From the NCBI GenBank assembly GCA_028707275.1, contig JAQTUP010000003.1, forward strand, positions 124,001 through 188,000: a DNA stretch of 64,000 bases, written 5' to 3'. The notes below the pieces were generated by a model. The model ran no database searches. It was not told where the DNA came from and was given only the letters and a program-made list of their open reading frames with translations. Shown in pieces: positions 15,842 to 25,069 of this stretch. Position 1 is the first letter of the stretch, and each line of letters starts with the position of its first letter. The DNA is from Gallionella sp. (GTDB lineage: Bacteria > Pseudomonadota > Gammaproteobacteria > Burkholderiales > Gallionellaceae). Both the position numbers and the translations under genes were made by a program.

Positions 15842-17289
15842 AAAACCCGAATAATCCAATAGCCACAGCATTCTCTCCCCCTTGCAGGAGGAGAGTCAGG
15901 GTGGGAGTCGTCGTGTTGTTAGCAGCCCTGGGCGGTTGTTCGCTGGCGCCGGTTTATCAGCGCCCTGCCGCGCCTGTGCCTGATGCCTGGCCTGAATCGG
16001 CAGCCGTAACCTCCGGTGAGCTTCGTCTCATGCCGGACTGGCAGGTTTATTTCTCCGATCCGCGCTTGCGGGCGTTGATCGCGGCCGCGCTGGAAAATAA
16101 CCGCGACCTGCGCATCGCCACCGCACGTATCGCAGAGGCTCGTGCGCAATATGGCATCCAGCAGGCCGACCGTCTGCCCACTGTAAATTTAAACGCGCAG
16201 CGCACAGCATCTTTGTCGCCGGCCAGCACGTCATTTACCGGTCGTCCTTTTCAGGCGCAGCGCTATGATGTGAACGCGAGTCTGGTGTCGTTCGAGCTCG
16301 ATTTCTGGGGACGGGTCGCCAGCCTGAATGCGGCGGCGAAGGCCAGTTATCTGGCGACAGAAGCTGCGCAGCGCGCGTTCCGTTTGTCGCTGATCAGCGA
16401 TGTGGCCAATGCCTATTTATCGGCGCTGGAGTTAAAGCAGCGCGTTCAATTAGCGGATTCCACCGCAAAGGGACGCCATGAGATGACAGAACTGATCGGA
16501 CACCGACGCGATGCAGGCGTGTCCAGTGACCTGGATTATTTGCAGGCGGAGGGCACCTATCAAACCGTGCTGGCCGATCAGGCGAATTTGCAAAGGCAAC
16601 TGGCTGCCGCCGAAAATTTGCTCACGCAACTGGTGGGCGGGATGCCCGCAGCACTGCCAGCGGGGCGCAGCCTGGATCAGCAGGGAATCGAGCCTGGCCT
16701 GATCGCGGGCGTACCCAGTGAGGTGTTGCTGCAACGCCCTGATGTGCTGGCCGCAGAGCAGCGACTTATTGGATCTAACGCCAATATCGGTGCCGCGCGC
16801 GCCGCCTTCTTGCCGCGCATCAGTCTGACAGGTGCTTTGGGTACGGCCAGCCGTCAGCTTGGCGGACTGTTCGGTCCAGGCAGCGATGCCTGGAGTTTTC
16901 AGCCCTCGCTCACGCTGCCTTTGTTTGACGCCGGACGAAACTCCGCCAACCTGGATGTGGCACAGGCACGCCGCTCGATCGCGGTAGCCGAGTATGAAAA
17001 AACCATCCAGCAGGCGTTTCGCGAGGTGGCGGATTTGTTGAATGCGCGCGAGAGTTTAACCTCGCAACTCGATGCGCAGCAGGCTAATGCTCGCGCTCAG
17101 CATCGGCGTTTGACCCTGGTAGAGGCGCGCTATCAGGCAGGGATTGCCAATCATCTGGAGTTGCTCGACGCGCAACGCGACGCTTATGCCGCAGAGCAAG
17201 GCGAGGTACAAGTCCGGCGTGCGCAGCTGTCTGCGGCAACTCAGCTGTACAAGGCGTTGGCGGGTGATACGGCTGAGAAAGTAAAATGA
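15838..17289 (+). CDS. RND outer-membrane factor lipoprotein (NodT/OprM family)
   Basis: A 483-residue TolC-fold channel with two OEP repeats, e.g. DWQVYFSDPRLRALIAAALENNRDLRIA and GVPSEVLLQRPDVLAAEQRLIGSNANIGAARAAFLPRISLTG, read in pieces. The lipobox LGGC gives Cys34. Its signal peptide is unusual: residues 12-23 (FSPPCRRRVRVG) come from a G/C-rich palindromic element at 15873-15907, which happens to supply the basic n-region before the hydrophobic VVVLLAALGG core. ATGA overlap with the permease gene and another with the TetR gene downstream. Confidence 0.94.
   Translation: MKNPNNPIATAFSPPCRRRVRVGVVVLLAALGGCSLAPVYQRPAAPVPDAWPESAAVTSGELRLMPDWQVYFSDPRLRALIAAALENNRDLRIATARIAEARAQYGIQQADRLPTVNLNAQRTASLSPASTSFTGRPFQAQRYDVNASLVSFELDFWGRVASLNAAAKASYLATEAAQRAFRLSLISDVANAYLSALELKQRVQLADSTAKGRHEMTELIGHRRDAGVSSDLDYLQAEGTYQTVLADQANLQRQLAAAENLLTQLVGGMPAALPAGRSLDQQGIEPGLIAGVPSEVLLQRPDVLAAEQRLIGSNANIGAARAAFLPRISLTGALGTASRQLGGLFGPGSDAWSFQPSLTLPLFDAGRNSANLDVAQARRSIAVAEYEKTIQQAFREVADLLNARESLTSQLDAQQANARAQHRRLTLVEARYQAGIANHLELLDAQRDAYAAEQGEVQVRRAQLSAATQLYKALAGDTAEKVK
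15873..15907. repeat. Palindromic element copy in the OMF signal-peptide region
   Basis: CTCTCCCCCTTGCAGGAGGA continuing GAGTCAGGGTGGGAG resembles the CCCTCTCCC...GGGAGAGGG elements elsewhere in the window. It is coding, in the N-terminal region of the outer-membrane factor. Confidence 0.5.
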
Positions 17290-17978
17290 CCGGGGCACAA
17301 GCACCTCAGCTTAATTCTGCCAGTGAACAGACCCGGGCACGCTTGGTGGACGCCGCGCGCGAGTTGTTTTCAGCACATGGATTTCAGGGTGCTACGGTGC
17401 GCGAGATCTGCCGCCTGGCCGACGCCAATGTTGCAGCGGTAAACTATCATTTTGGCAGCAAGGACGGGTTGCTGGCCGAGGCGTTCAATTTTTCGGCGCT
17501 CAAGGCGCTGCAAAAGAAAAATGCCACGGTGGATGCCTGTCCGGAAATACGCTTGCATCTGTTCGTTCGTGATTTCATGCTGATGCTGCTGGATGAAAAA
17601 AATGCTTCGCGGCAATGCCGGATGATGGCGCGCGAACTGGCTGACCCGACGCCGGCGTTAGATAAGATCTTTGTTGAAGCCATTGCGCCGCTGCTCGACT
17701 TTTTAAGTCGGCTGGTGCGCGAGATCGTGGGCGATAGGGCGGACGAGGCGGCATTGCGCCGCTGCGTATACAGCCTGCTTGGCCAGTGCGTGTTTTATCG
17801 CAACTCGCATCCGGTGTTGCAACGCCTGTATCCCGATTTACATTATGATGTTGCCGAAATTGAAGCCACGGCGCGGCACATCGCACGTTTTTCGATAGCC
17901 GGCATGATGCAGGCTGCCAGAGGTGAACTCGACTCGCGGCTGTTTGAAACAGGGAGCGGATACACCCGGGAGTTGTAG
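17286..17978 (+). CDS. TetR/AcrR-family regulator (CerR-like C-terminal domain)
   Basis: A 230-residue regulator. The helix-turn-helix lies at about 34-56 (VREICRLADANVAAVNYHFGSKDGLLAEAF, read in parts), the classic TetR YHFGSKDGL ending. The C-terminal domain (about 90-220, with CRMMARELADPTPALDKI and LLGQCVFYRNSHPVLQRL) resembles the DUF1956/CerR ligand-binding domain. It overlaps the outer-membrane factor gene by four bases, so it is expressed with the pump and most likely represses it, responding to a pump substrate. The operator candidate is at 11421-11436. Confidence 0.92.
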   Translation: MTGAQAPQLNSASEQTRARLVDAARELFSAHGFQGATVREICRLADANVAAVNYHFGSKDGLLAEAFNFSALKALQKKNATVDACPEIRLHLFVRDFMLMLLDEKNASRQCRMMARELADPTPALDKIFVEAIAPLLDFLSRLVREIVGDRADEAALRRCVYSLLGQCVFYRNSHPVLQRLYPDLHYDVAEIEATARHIARFSIAGMMQAARGELDSRLFETGSGYTREL

Positions 17979-18347
17979 TTATTCATAAATTGTTTAATCC
18001 CCTTGGGTTAACAGACGGCGCCGGGGCGCGGCTATCCTGGCATCTTCAGTTTTGCACCTCAACGAGTTTTCCCCTCGCTTTTTAGAAGCGTTCCTGAAGT
18101 CTGCCTTGAATTACTCGCCGTAACGATGCGTCGGGTTGAATCTGTTGATTAACCCCTGCTGTTTGTGGGAAACTGTCTCGCCTTGACGATTGTATCGTCG
18201 GTAAGAACCAGGCCAACAGCAATCAGATTTCGGCATACAAGCTGATAATGATACTTCGGAACGCGAATAAATTTCCCCGGATAATTTTATGCCAATAAAT
18301 TACGCTGTCCAGAACCTGATCGTGCGCATCGTGCGCAGCTGAAATTC
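17979..18347. other. Intergenic region before the giant repeat protein
   Basis: About 370 bases with no gene I can support. It is more A+T-rich toward the right end and must hold the promoter of the 1317-residue protein. No strong hairpin or consensus promoter stands out, and I see no structural RNA. Confidence 0.5.
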
Positions 18348-21300
18348 ATGCCTGTCATTATTTTTTTATGTGCAGTTGGGATCACTCTGGCTATTTTGTT
18401 GAGTCAGGGGGAGAGCCCCGGGCTTTTTGGATCCGGCAACTCATCTGACAACCCTTTGTTGTTCGTATTTATTATTCTTGCGGCAGTGCTGATCCCTCTT
18501 GTGACGATGCTTGCCTCATGGGAAAAAAAACGGCGCCTGGCCAAACTCTCTGGCGGACGGACTCGTCCTAAGAGGCGTCGTTGGGCTGCCAATAAGCTGG
18601 TGCGCGGGGTGCTCAGCGTTCTTGTCATATCGATGATGGCTGGAGCGGGTTATCTTGGCTGGAAGACTCAGAACTTGGAGAAATCACCTGCCGAAAGTAT
18701 TAAGGTCGAAACAGCGCTTCAAATACCGGTGAGCAATAATGCAAGTCAGGTGTCAGCGGACAACCAGGATTGGCGCGAGAGTGCGACCGGGGAGAAACAG
18801 GCTCAGACAGAAGCGGATGAAAAGAGTGAGGCAGGACAATTAGCCGACCAGAAGAGTGAAACTGACAAAACAGCACGCGAGAGGGCTGAAAGATTAGCTG
18901 TCGTGCAGGCGGAAATCCTGGTTCGTGAAAAGATTCTGGCGGAGAATTTGGCAAGCGAGAAACTCGCTCGTGAGAAGGCTGAAGCGCTGGCTCGCGAGAA
19001 GCTGGAGGCTGAGAAATTGGCTCAGGCCAAGGCAGAGGCCGAGCGAGTGGCGCGCGAGAAAGCGGCCAAACTGGCGCAAGCGGACCGAGTCGCTCGCGAG
19101 AAGGCGGAAAAGCTGGCACTGGAAAAGGCGCTCGCGGAGAAACTGGCGCGCCAGAAGGCTGAGGCCGACAAGCTGGCGATTCAGAAGGCGGAAGCGCTGG
19201 CTCGCGAAAAAGCCGAGAAGTTGGCGCGCGAGAAGCTGGAGGCTGAGAAATTGGCTCATGCCAAGGCAGAGGCCGAGCGGGTGGCTCGCGAGAAAGCGGC
19301 CAAACTGGCGCAAGTGGAAGCGGACCGAATCGCCCGTGAGAAGGCGGAAAAGCTGGCACTGGAAAAGGCGCACGCGGAGAAACTGGCGCGCGAGAAACTG
19401 GAGGCTGAGAAATTGGCTCATGCCAAGGCAGAGGCCGAGCGAGTGGCTCGCGAGAAAGCGGCCAAACTGGCGCAAGCGGACCGAATCGCCCGTGAGAAGG
19501 CGGAAAAGCTGGCACTGGCGGAGAAACTGGCGCGTCAGAAGGCTGAGGCCGACAGGCTGGCGGTTCAGAAGGCGGAAGCGCTGGCTCGGGAAAAAGCCGA
19601 GAAGTTGGCTCAGGCCAAGGCTGAGGCCGAGCGAGTGGCGCGCGAGAAAGCGGCCAAACTGGCGCAAGTGGAAGCGGACCGAATCGCCCGCGAGAAGGCG
19701 GAAAAGCTGGCACTGGAAAAGGCGCTCGCGGAGAAACTGGCGCGCCAGAAGGCTGAGGCCGACAAGCTGGCGATTCAGAAGGCGGAAGCGCTGGCTCGCG
19801 AAAAAGCCGAGAAGCTGGCTCGCGAGAAGCTGGAGGCTGAGAAATTGGCTCAGGCCAAGGCAGAGGCGGAGAGAATTTTCCGCGAGAAGGCGGCCAAACT
19901 CGCGCAAGTGGAAGCGGACCGAGTCGCCCGCGAGAAGGCAGAAAAGCTGGCGCTGGCGGAGAAACTGGCGCGTCAGAAGGCCGAGGCCGACAAGCTGGCG
20001 GTTCAGAGGGCGGAAGCGCTGGCTCGGGAAAAAGCCGAGAAGTTGGCTCAGGCCAAGGCAGAGGCGGAGAGAATTTCCCGCGAGAAGGCGGAAAAGCTGG
20101 CACTGGAAAAGGCGCTCGCGGAGAAACTGGCGCGCCAGAAGGCTGAGGCCGACAAGCTGGCGATTCAGAAGGCGGAAGCGCTGGCTCGCGAAAAAGCCGA
20201 GAAGTTGGCGCGCGAGAAGCTGGAGGCTGAGAAATTGGCTCATGCCAAGGCAGAGGCCGAGCGGGTGGCTCGCGAGAAAGCGGCCAAACTGGCGCAAGTG
20301 GAAGCGGACCGAATCGCCCGTGAGAAGGCGGAAAAGCTGGCACTGGAAAAGGCGCTGGCGGAGAAACTGGCGCGCCAGAAGGCTGAGGCCGACAAGCTGG
20401 CGATTCAGAAGGCGGAAGTGCTGGCTCGCGAAAAAGCCGAGAAGTTGGCGCGCGAGAAGCTGGAAGCTGAGAAATTGGCTCAGGCCAAGGCAGAGGCGGA
20501 GAGAATTTTCCGCGAGAAGGCGGCCAAACTCGCGCAAGTGGAAGCGGACCGAGTCGCCCGCGAGAAGGCGGAAAAGCTGGCGCTGGAAAAGGCGCAAGCG
20601 GAGAAACTGGCTCGCCAGAAGGCTGAGGCCGAGAAGCTGGCGGTTCAGAAGGCGGAAGCGTTGGCGCGCGAAAAAGCCGAGAAGCTGGCTCGCGAGAAGC
20701 TGGAGGCTGAGAAATTGGCTCAGGCCAAGGCAGAGGCCGAGCGAGTGGCGCGCGAGAAAGCGGCCAAACTGGCACAAGCGGACCGAGTCGCCCGCGAGAA
20801 GGCGGAAAAGCTGGCACTGGAAAAGGCGCAAGCGGAGAAACTGGCGCGTCAGAAGGCTGAGGCCGACAGGCTGGCGGTTCAGAAGGCGGAAGCGCTGGCT
20901 CGGGAAAAAGCCGAGAAGTTGGCTCAGGCCAAGGCTGAGGCCGAGCGAGTGGCGCGCGAGAAAGCGGCCAAACTGGCGCAAGTGGAAGCGGACCGAGTCG
21001 CCCGCGAGAAGGCGGAAAAGCTGGCACTGGAAAAGGCGCAAGCGGAGAAGCTGGCGGTTCAGAAGGCGGAGACGCTGGCTCGGGAAAAAGCCGAGAAGCT
21101 GGCGCGCGAGAAACTGGAGGCTGAGAAATTGGCTCAGGCGAAGGCAGAGGCCGAGCGAGTGGCACGCGAGAAGGCGGAAAAGCTGGCGCTGGAAAAGGCG
21201 CAAGCGGAGAAACTGGCTCGCCAGAAGGCTGAGGCCGAGAAGCTGGCGGTTCAGAGGGCGGAAGCGCTGGCTCGGGAAAAAGCCGAGAAGTTGGCTCAGG

Positions 21301-22301
21301 CCAAGGCAGAGGCGGAGAGAATTTCCCGCGAGAAGGCGGCCAAACTCGCGCAAGTGGAAGCGGACCGAGTGGCCCGCGAGAAGGCGGAAAAGCTGGCACT
21401 GGCGGAGAAACTGGCGCGTCAGAAGGCTGAGGCCGAGAAGCTGGCGATTCAGAAGGCGGAAGCGCTGGCTCGGGAAAAAGCCGAGAAGTTGGCTCAGGCC
21501 AAGGCAGAGGCCGAGCGAGTGGCGCGCGAGAAAGCGGCCAAACTGGCACAAGCGGACCGAGTCGCCCGCGAGAAGGCGGAAAAGCTGGCGCTGGAAAAGG
21601 CGCAAGCGGAGAAACTGGCTCGCCAGAAGGCTGAGGCCGAGAAGCTGGCGGTTCAGAGGGCGGAAGCGCTGGCTCGGGAAAAAGCCGAGAAGTTGGCTCA
21701 GGCCAAGGCAGAGGCGGAGAGAATTTCCCGCGAGAAGGCGGCCAAACTCGCGCAAGTGGAAGCGGACCGAGTGGCCCGCGAGAAGGCGGAAAAGCTGGCG
21801 CTGGAAAAGGCGCAAGCGGAGAAACTGGCTCGCCAGAAGGCTGAGGCCGAGAAGCTGGCGATTCAGAAGGCGGAGACGCTGGCTCGGGAAAAAGCCGAGA
21901 AACTGGAGGCTGAAAAGCTTGTCGCAACACACGGTGCGCTGCCAGCTGCTGTGCAGTCCGCGCTGGAGGCGAATATTCGGGCATGGGCGAGCGCCTGGGC
22001 GGCAAAGCGAGTGGATGATTACCTGCAACATTACAGCGTGAACTTTGTTCCCGCAGGAGGGGATGCGCGCAGCGTATGGGAGGCCCGGCGCCGCGATCGC
22101 GTTGCGAAGGCGCAAGGCATTTCGGTGGTCATCGATGAGATCAGATTTGTACGGGCGGATGCCGACAGGGCGCAAGTTGTTTTCCGCCAGCGCTACAAGT
22201 CCAGCACCATCAATGACGATACACGAAAGACGTTGTCATTCGTGTTCGCGGATGGGGCGTGGAAAATTACCCGCGAGGATGCCCAGCCTTACTCAAAGTA
22301 A
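18348..22301 (+). CDS. Giant membrane-anchored Lys/Ala/Glu-repeat protein with C-terminal Cds6/NTF2-like domain
   Basis: A 1317-residue protein in four parts. Three hydrophobic segments lie at about 2-19, 37-57 and 84-104, with a very basic loop at 60-83. A polar linker spans 105-200. A helical region of about 14 repeats spans 205-1188, built from [28 protein letters not shown] and [10 protein letters not shown] blocks. A globular C-terminus (about 1190-1317) resembles the NTF2-like domain of Cds6-type proteins ([58 protein letters not shown]). It has no Pro or Gly within the repeats. By analogy with TolA domain II, the helix could span the periplasm or reach much further. Role unknown; a cell-wall or envelope task is inferred from the C-terminal domain. 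Confidence 0.85.
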   Translation: MPVIIFLCAVGITLAILLSQGESPGLFGSGNSSDNPLLFVFIILAAVLIPLVTMLASWEKKRRLAKLSGGRTRPKRRRWAANKLVRGVLSVLVISMMAGAGYLGWKTQNLEKSPAESIKVETALQIPVSNNASQVSADNQDWRESATGEKQAQTEADEKSEAGQLADQKSETDKTARERAERLAVVQAEILVREKILAENLASEKLAREKAEALAREKLEAEKLAQAKAEAERVAREKAAKLAQADRVAREKAEKLALEKALAEKLARQKAEADKLAIQKAEALAREKAEKLAREKLEAEKLAHAKAEAERVAREKAAKLAQVEADRIAREKAEKLALEKAHAEKLAREKLEAEKLAHAKAEAERVAREKAAKLAQADRIAREKAEKLALAEKLARQKAEADRLAVQKAEALAREKAEKLAQAKAEAERVAREKAAKLAQVEADRIAREKAEKLALEKALAEKLARQKAEADKLAIQKAEALAREKAEKLAREKLEAEKLAQAKAEAERIFREKAAKLAQVEADRVAREKAEKLALAEKLARQKAEADKLAVQRAEALAREKAEKLAQAKAEAERISREKAEKLALEKALAEKLARQKAEADKLAIQKAEALAREKAEKLAREKLEAEKLAHAKAEAERVAREKAAKLAQVEADRIAREKAEKLALEKALAEKLARQKAEADKLAIQKAEVLAREKAEKLAREKLEAEKLAQAKAEAERIFREKAAKLAQVEADRVAREKAEKLALEKAQAEKLARQKAEAEKLAVQKAEALAREKAEKLAREKLEAEKLAQAKAEAERVAREKAAKLAQADRVAREKAEKLALEKAQAEKLARQKAEADRLAVQKAEALAREKAEKLAQAKAEAERVAREKAAKLAQVEADRVAREKAEKLALEKAQAEKLAVQKAETLAREKAEKLAREKLEAEKLAQAKAEAERVAREKAEKLALEKAQAEKLARQKAEAEKLAVQRAEALAREKAEKLAQAKAEAERISREKAAKLAQVEADRVAREKAEKLALAEKLARQKAEAEKLAIQKAEALAREKAEKLAQAKAEAERVAREKAAKLAQADRVAREKAEKLALEKAQAEKLARQKAEAEKLAVQRAEALAREKAEKLAQAKAEAERISREKAAKLAQVEADRVAREKAEKLALEKAQAEKLARQKAEAEKLAIQKAETLAREKAEKLEAEKLVATHGALPAAVQSALEANIRAWASAWAAKRVDDYLQHYSVNFVPAGGDARSVWEARRRDRVAKAQGISVVIDEIRFVRADADRAQVVFRQRYKSSTINDDTRKTLSFVFADGAWKITREDAQPYSK
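18960..21910 (+). repeat. Coding tandem-repeat array, about 14 units of up to 240 bp
   Basis: The longest unit codes for 80 residues. Shorter units lack one or more of the [16 protein letters not shown] or [10 protein letters not shown] blocks. Copies are near-identical at the DNA level (for example GAGAAGCTGGAGGCTGAGAA and CGCGAGAAGGCGGAAAAGCT recur many times), which marks recent duplication and gene conversion and makes the locus prone to length change and assembly error. Confidence 0.9.
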
Positions 22302-22353
22302 TCGACCACCTGATGAATTACAATTGCATCTCTTTACACGGCTGGAAAATATC

Positions 22354-23388
22354 ATGGATCACCTGACCCTCACCCGCCCCGATGACTGGCACTTGCACCT
22401 GCGCGATGGCGCTCTGATGCAATCGGTGCTACCCGATACCGCGCGACAGTTTGCCCGCGCCATTGTCATGCCCAATCTCAGACCTCCTGTGACCAGCACA
22501 GCGCAGGCGCTGGCGTATCGCTCGCGCATCCTGGCAGCGCTGCCCTCAGGAGCCGTGTTTGAACCCCTGATGACGTTGTATCTCACCGACAATACGACAG
22601 CCGCCGAGATACGCGAAGCTTACGACAGCGGCGTTGTGCATGCGGTGAAGCTTTATCCTGCGGGCGCTACGACCAATTCGGATGCCGGGGTGACCGATAT
22701 TCGCAAGGCATATTCCGCACTCGAAGAAATGCAGCGTTGCGGGATGCCGTTGCTGGTGCATGGCGAGGTGACCTGCCCGGAAGTGGATGTGTTCGACCGC
22801 GAGGCGGCGTTCATCGATCTTGTGCTGCAACCGTTGCTGCGCGATATGCCGGAGTTGCGTGTGGTGTTCGAGCACATCACCACCCGCGATGCGGCGCAAT
22901 TTGTGATGGCGGCTCCTGCCAGCGTTGCGGCAACTATCACCGCGCATCATCTGCTGTATAACCGCAACGCCATGTTCAAGGGGGGTATCCGCCCGCATTA
23001 TTATTGTTTGCCGGTGTTGAAGCGTGAGTTGCACAGGGAAGCGCTGGGTGCTGTCGTCGCCAGCGGTAATCCTAAATTCTTCCTGGGAACTGACAGTGCC
23101 CCGCACGCGCTGGGCGCGAAAGAATCTTCCTGCGGCTGTGCCGGAATTTACACAGCGCATGCTGCGATCGAATTGTATGCACAAGCCTTCGAACAGTTAG
23201 GTGCACTGGACAAGCTCGAAGGGTTTGCAAGTTTTTTCGGGGCGGATTTTTATCGCCTGCCCATCAATACCGACACCATTACGCTGCGCCGCGAAGAATG
23301 GCAAGTGCCCGCTACAACGGGCTTTGGCGATGATCGCCTGGTACCGTTGTGCGCAGGTGAGATGCTGAAGTGGAAGCTGGTGGGGTGA
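22354..23388 (+). CDS. pyrC: Dihydroorotase
   Basis: A 344-residue class II dihydroorotase. Metal ligands are visible: His13 and His15 in DWHLHLRDG, the carboxylated Lys99 in [12 protein letters not shown], then [18 protein letters not shown] and GTDSAPH. It closes carbamoyl-aspartate to dihydroorotate in pyrimidine synthesis. Start 22354 ([16 protein letters not shown]) is the family start; a longer in-frame reading extends back into the repeat-protein gene and is rejected. It follows the giant protein by 52 bases. Confidence 0.97.
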   Translation: MDHLTLTRPDDWHLHLRDGALMQSVLPDTARQFARAIVMPNLRPPVTSTAQALAYRSRILAALPSGAVFEPLMTLYLTDNTTAAEIREAYDSGVVHAVKLYPAGATTNSDAGVTDIRKAYSALEEMQRCGMPLLVHGEVTCPEVDVFDREAAFIDLVLQPLLRDMPELRVVFEHITTRDAAQFVMAAPASVAATITAHHLLYNRNAMFKGGIRPHYYCLPVLKRELHREALGAVVASGNPKFFLGTDSAPHALGAKESSCGCAGIYTAHAAIELYAQAFEQLGALDKLEGFASFFGADFYRLPINTDTITLRREEWQVPATTGFGDDRLVPLCAGEMLKWKLVG

Positions 23389-23404
23389 CGTTTGCTGCGG
23401 TTGA

Positions 23405-23432
23405 TTGACAACCCTCTCGCCCCATCTACAAT
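23405..23432 (+). promoter_or_regulatory. Sigma-70-type promoter of brnTA
   Basis: TTGACA (23405-23410), a 16-base spacer and TACAAT (23427-23432) are close to consensus. The expected start point, about seven bases on, coincides with the brnT ATG at 23439, and no Shine-Dalgarno sequence precedes that ATG, so the transcript may be leaderless. Confidence 0.65.
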
Positions 23433-23438
23433 GCGACC

Positions 23439-23726
23439 ATGATTAAATTTCAATGGGATGCGGCGAAAGCTGCGTCAAACAAGAAAAAGCACGGTGTATC
23501 GTTTGAGGAAGCGCAATCAGTTTTCTATGACGAATTCGCCGTGCAGTTTTATGATGAAACGCATACCGATTCGGAAGACCGATTTTTGATGCTGGGTTTT
23601 AGCACCGAAGCCAGGCTGCTGATTGTCTGTCACTGTGAGCGAGACCAAGGTAAAACCATCCGAATCATCTCGGCCAGAAAATCGACCAGAAACGAGAGTG
23701 CCTACTATCAAGGAGTCAAGACATGA
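23439..23726 (+). CDS. brnT: BrnT-family ribonuclease toxin
   Basis: A 95-residue BrnT toxin of the RelE-like fold: FQWDAAKAASNKKKHGVSFEEAQSVFYD, then SEDRFLMLGFSTEARLLIVCHCERDQG and IRIISARKSTRNE, read in parts. These hold the conserved K-HGV, R, and RIISARKST...E positions. BrnT cleaves RNA and arrests growth until bound by BrnA. The 3' end overlaps brnA by ATGA, in the typical toxin-first order. Confidence 0.93.
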   Translation: MIKFQWDAAKAASNKKKHGVSFEEAQSVFYDEFAVQFYDETHTDSEDRFLMLGFSTEARLLIVCHCERDQGKTIRIISARKSTRNESAYYQGVKT

Positions 23727-23947
23727 AAGCTGAATATGAATTGTCCACAATGAAATCGCGCAAGAATCCTTATGCAGCGAAATTGAAAAAATCAGTCACG
23801 ATGCGTTTGAGCGAGGATGTGGTTGGCTATTTCAAACAAATGGCCGAAGAACAGGGTGTCCCCTATCAAAGCCTGATCAATCTCTATTTGCGAGACTGCG
23901 TTTCAAAGCATCTTAAAATTGACGTGACCTGGCAGCCTGCGCCATAA
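23723..23947 (+). CDS. brnA: BrnA-family antitoxin
   Basis: A 74-residue ribbon-helix-helix antitoxin: KKSVTMRLSEDVVGYFKQMAEEQGVPYQSLINLYLRDCV covers the RHH DNA-binding fold (about 22-62, read in parts), ending in a short tail. BrnA neutralises BrnT and represses the shared promoter. AGGAGTC lies before the ATG, in contrast to brnT, which has no such site. Translation is coupled to brnT. Confidence 0.92.
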   Translation: MKAEYELSTMKSRKNPYAAKLKKSVTMRLSEDVVGYFKQMAEEQGVPYQSLINLYLRDCVSKHLKIDVTWQPAP

Positions 23948-24086
23948 GGCCTTGGGGAGCTTGCCATCTGGCTCGAATCTGATTATTGCAAGACGCATGG
24001 ATACTGTTGCTGAAGTTGTGAAAATGGTTCTTGTAAATCCGCCAAAATTGAACCATCAAAATCCTGACTTTTCGAAACCTACCACT

Positions 24087-24626
24087 ATGCCAATTTCAAA
24101 TTATCTCAATACAGCTCCTACTATTGGTGATGGCGTCTATCTGCATTCCTCCTGCCAGGTCATAGGCGATGTAACGATAGGCGACGACAGTTCTATCTGG
24201 TGCAACACGGTGTTGCGCGGGGACGTGAATCGCATTGTGATCGGGCGCGGTTCCAACGTGCAGGATCTGACGATGGGGCATGTCTCGCACAGGACGCCTG
24301 ACAAGCCGGATGGTTCACCTTTGATCATCGGCGATTATGTGACGGTCGGGCATTCGGTGATCCTGCACGGCTGCACGATAGGCCGCGAATGCCTGATTGG
24401 CATGGGCTCCATCATCATGGATGATGCAGTGATTCCCGATCACGTGATGATAGGAGCGGGTTCTTTGGTGTCTCCCGGTAAAATATTGGAAAGCGGGATG
24501 CTCTACATGGGGCGTCCTGCCCGTCTCGTGCGAGCTCTGACGGAAGAGGAGGTCGCTTCTCTTCGTTATTCTGCGGAGCATTACATGCGGGTCAAGGATA
24601 ACTACCTGGCCGGATTAAAAAAATGA
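24087..24626 (+). CDS. Gamma-carbonic-anhydrase-like left-handed beta-helix protein (YrdA type)
   Basis: A 179-residue hexapeptide-repeat protein. The three-turn beta-helix shows VIGDVTIGDDSSIWCNTVLRGD, and the metal-binding His residues appear in MGHVSH and VGHSVILHGCTIG. The end MLYMGRPARLVRALTEEE is typical of YrdA/CaiE-like members. Some relatives are zinc carbonic anhydrases; many have no proven activity. Start 24087 (MPISNYLNTAPTIGDGVYLH) is chosen over an upstream in-frame ATG because family similarity begins there. Confidence 0.88.
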   Translation: MPISNYLNTAPTIGDGVYLHSSCQVIGDVTIGDDSSIWCNTVLRGDVNRIVIGRGSNVQDLTMGHVSHRTPDKPDGSPLIIGDYVTVGHSVILHGCTIGRECLIGMGSIIMDDAVIPDHVMIGAGSLVSPGKILESGMLYMGRPARLVRALTEEEVASLRYSAEHYMRVKDNYLAGLKK

Positions 24627-24943
24627 AAGAACAAATGACTACCAGTAATCAACAGGAAATTTTACGCGCAAAGGTCAATCTTGAAACGGCTCAAATGCCC
24701 TGGCGCGAGATGCAGCGCTATTTTGCCAGCGGCGCCGCTTTATTCGTCTCTTCAGACCTGGATCTGGTCGAGACGGCATACCAGATGTCCGCAGATAACG
24801 CCGCGTTAATCGGGCAATGGATGGCGGACGGCCAGTTTGGCCGGGTCACGGATGAACAGGCGCGTACCTGGTGGGATGCGGATGCCTTGCTGTGGGCCGT
24901 GGTTGTCAGCCCCTGGGTGCTGGTGCAACCGGTTACAAGCTAA
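24623..24943 (+). CDS. DUF2288 family protein
   Basis: A 106-residue soluble protein with the DUF2288 core: LRAKVNLETAQMPWREMQRYFASGAALFVSSDLDLVETAY and the C-terminal DEQARTWWDADALLWAVVVSPWVLVQ, read in parts. The function is unknown; the family is found in betaproteobacteria and cyanobacteria. It overlaps the carbonic-anhydrase-like gene by four bases, so the pair is co-translated. The 126 bases after its stop, up to the convergent pap gene, show no clear terminator. Confidence 0.85.
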   Translation: MKEQMTTSNQQEILRAKVNLETAQMPWREMQRYFASGAALFVSSDLDLVETAYQMSADNAALIGQWMADGQFGRVTDEQARTWWDADALLWAVVVSPWVLVQPVTS

Positions 24944-25069
24944 GAATCTGTCCACGAAATACACGAAAAAAACAAGACGCGATTTGGCGATAAATCTGGC
25001 CAGATATTCCGGCTCGGAAGAAAATTATCCGGTGTGAAGCTGTCGTGCTTCAGAAAACAGGCCATCTGC

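Noticed and set aside
18960..21910. CRISPR array
   Set aside because: The repeats are contiguous coding units of up to 240 bp without spacers, and no cas gene is present in the window.
18700..22175. Two minus-strand frames (1101 and 1093 codons) and a second plus frame (1038 codons) over the repeat array
   Set aside because: They are by-products of a stop-free repeat; the products are low-complexity, lack start signals and have no folded domain, while the chosen frame has membrane helices and an NTF2-like end.
22045..22353. In-frame upstream extension of pyrC
   Set aside because: It overlaps the 3' end of the giant protein in another frame and shows no dihydroorotase similarity; the family starts at 22354.
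23419..23427. Sigma-32 -10 word CCCCATCTA upstream of brnT
   Set aside because: It equals the htpG -10 word, but no CTTGAAA lies at the right distance, while an excellent sigma-70 pair overlaps it.
24950..24985. Repeat-like CCACGAAATACACGAAAAAAAC after DUF2288
   Set aside because: Only a single short copy in the window, with no symmetry or start signals; nothing further can be supported.
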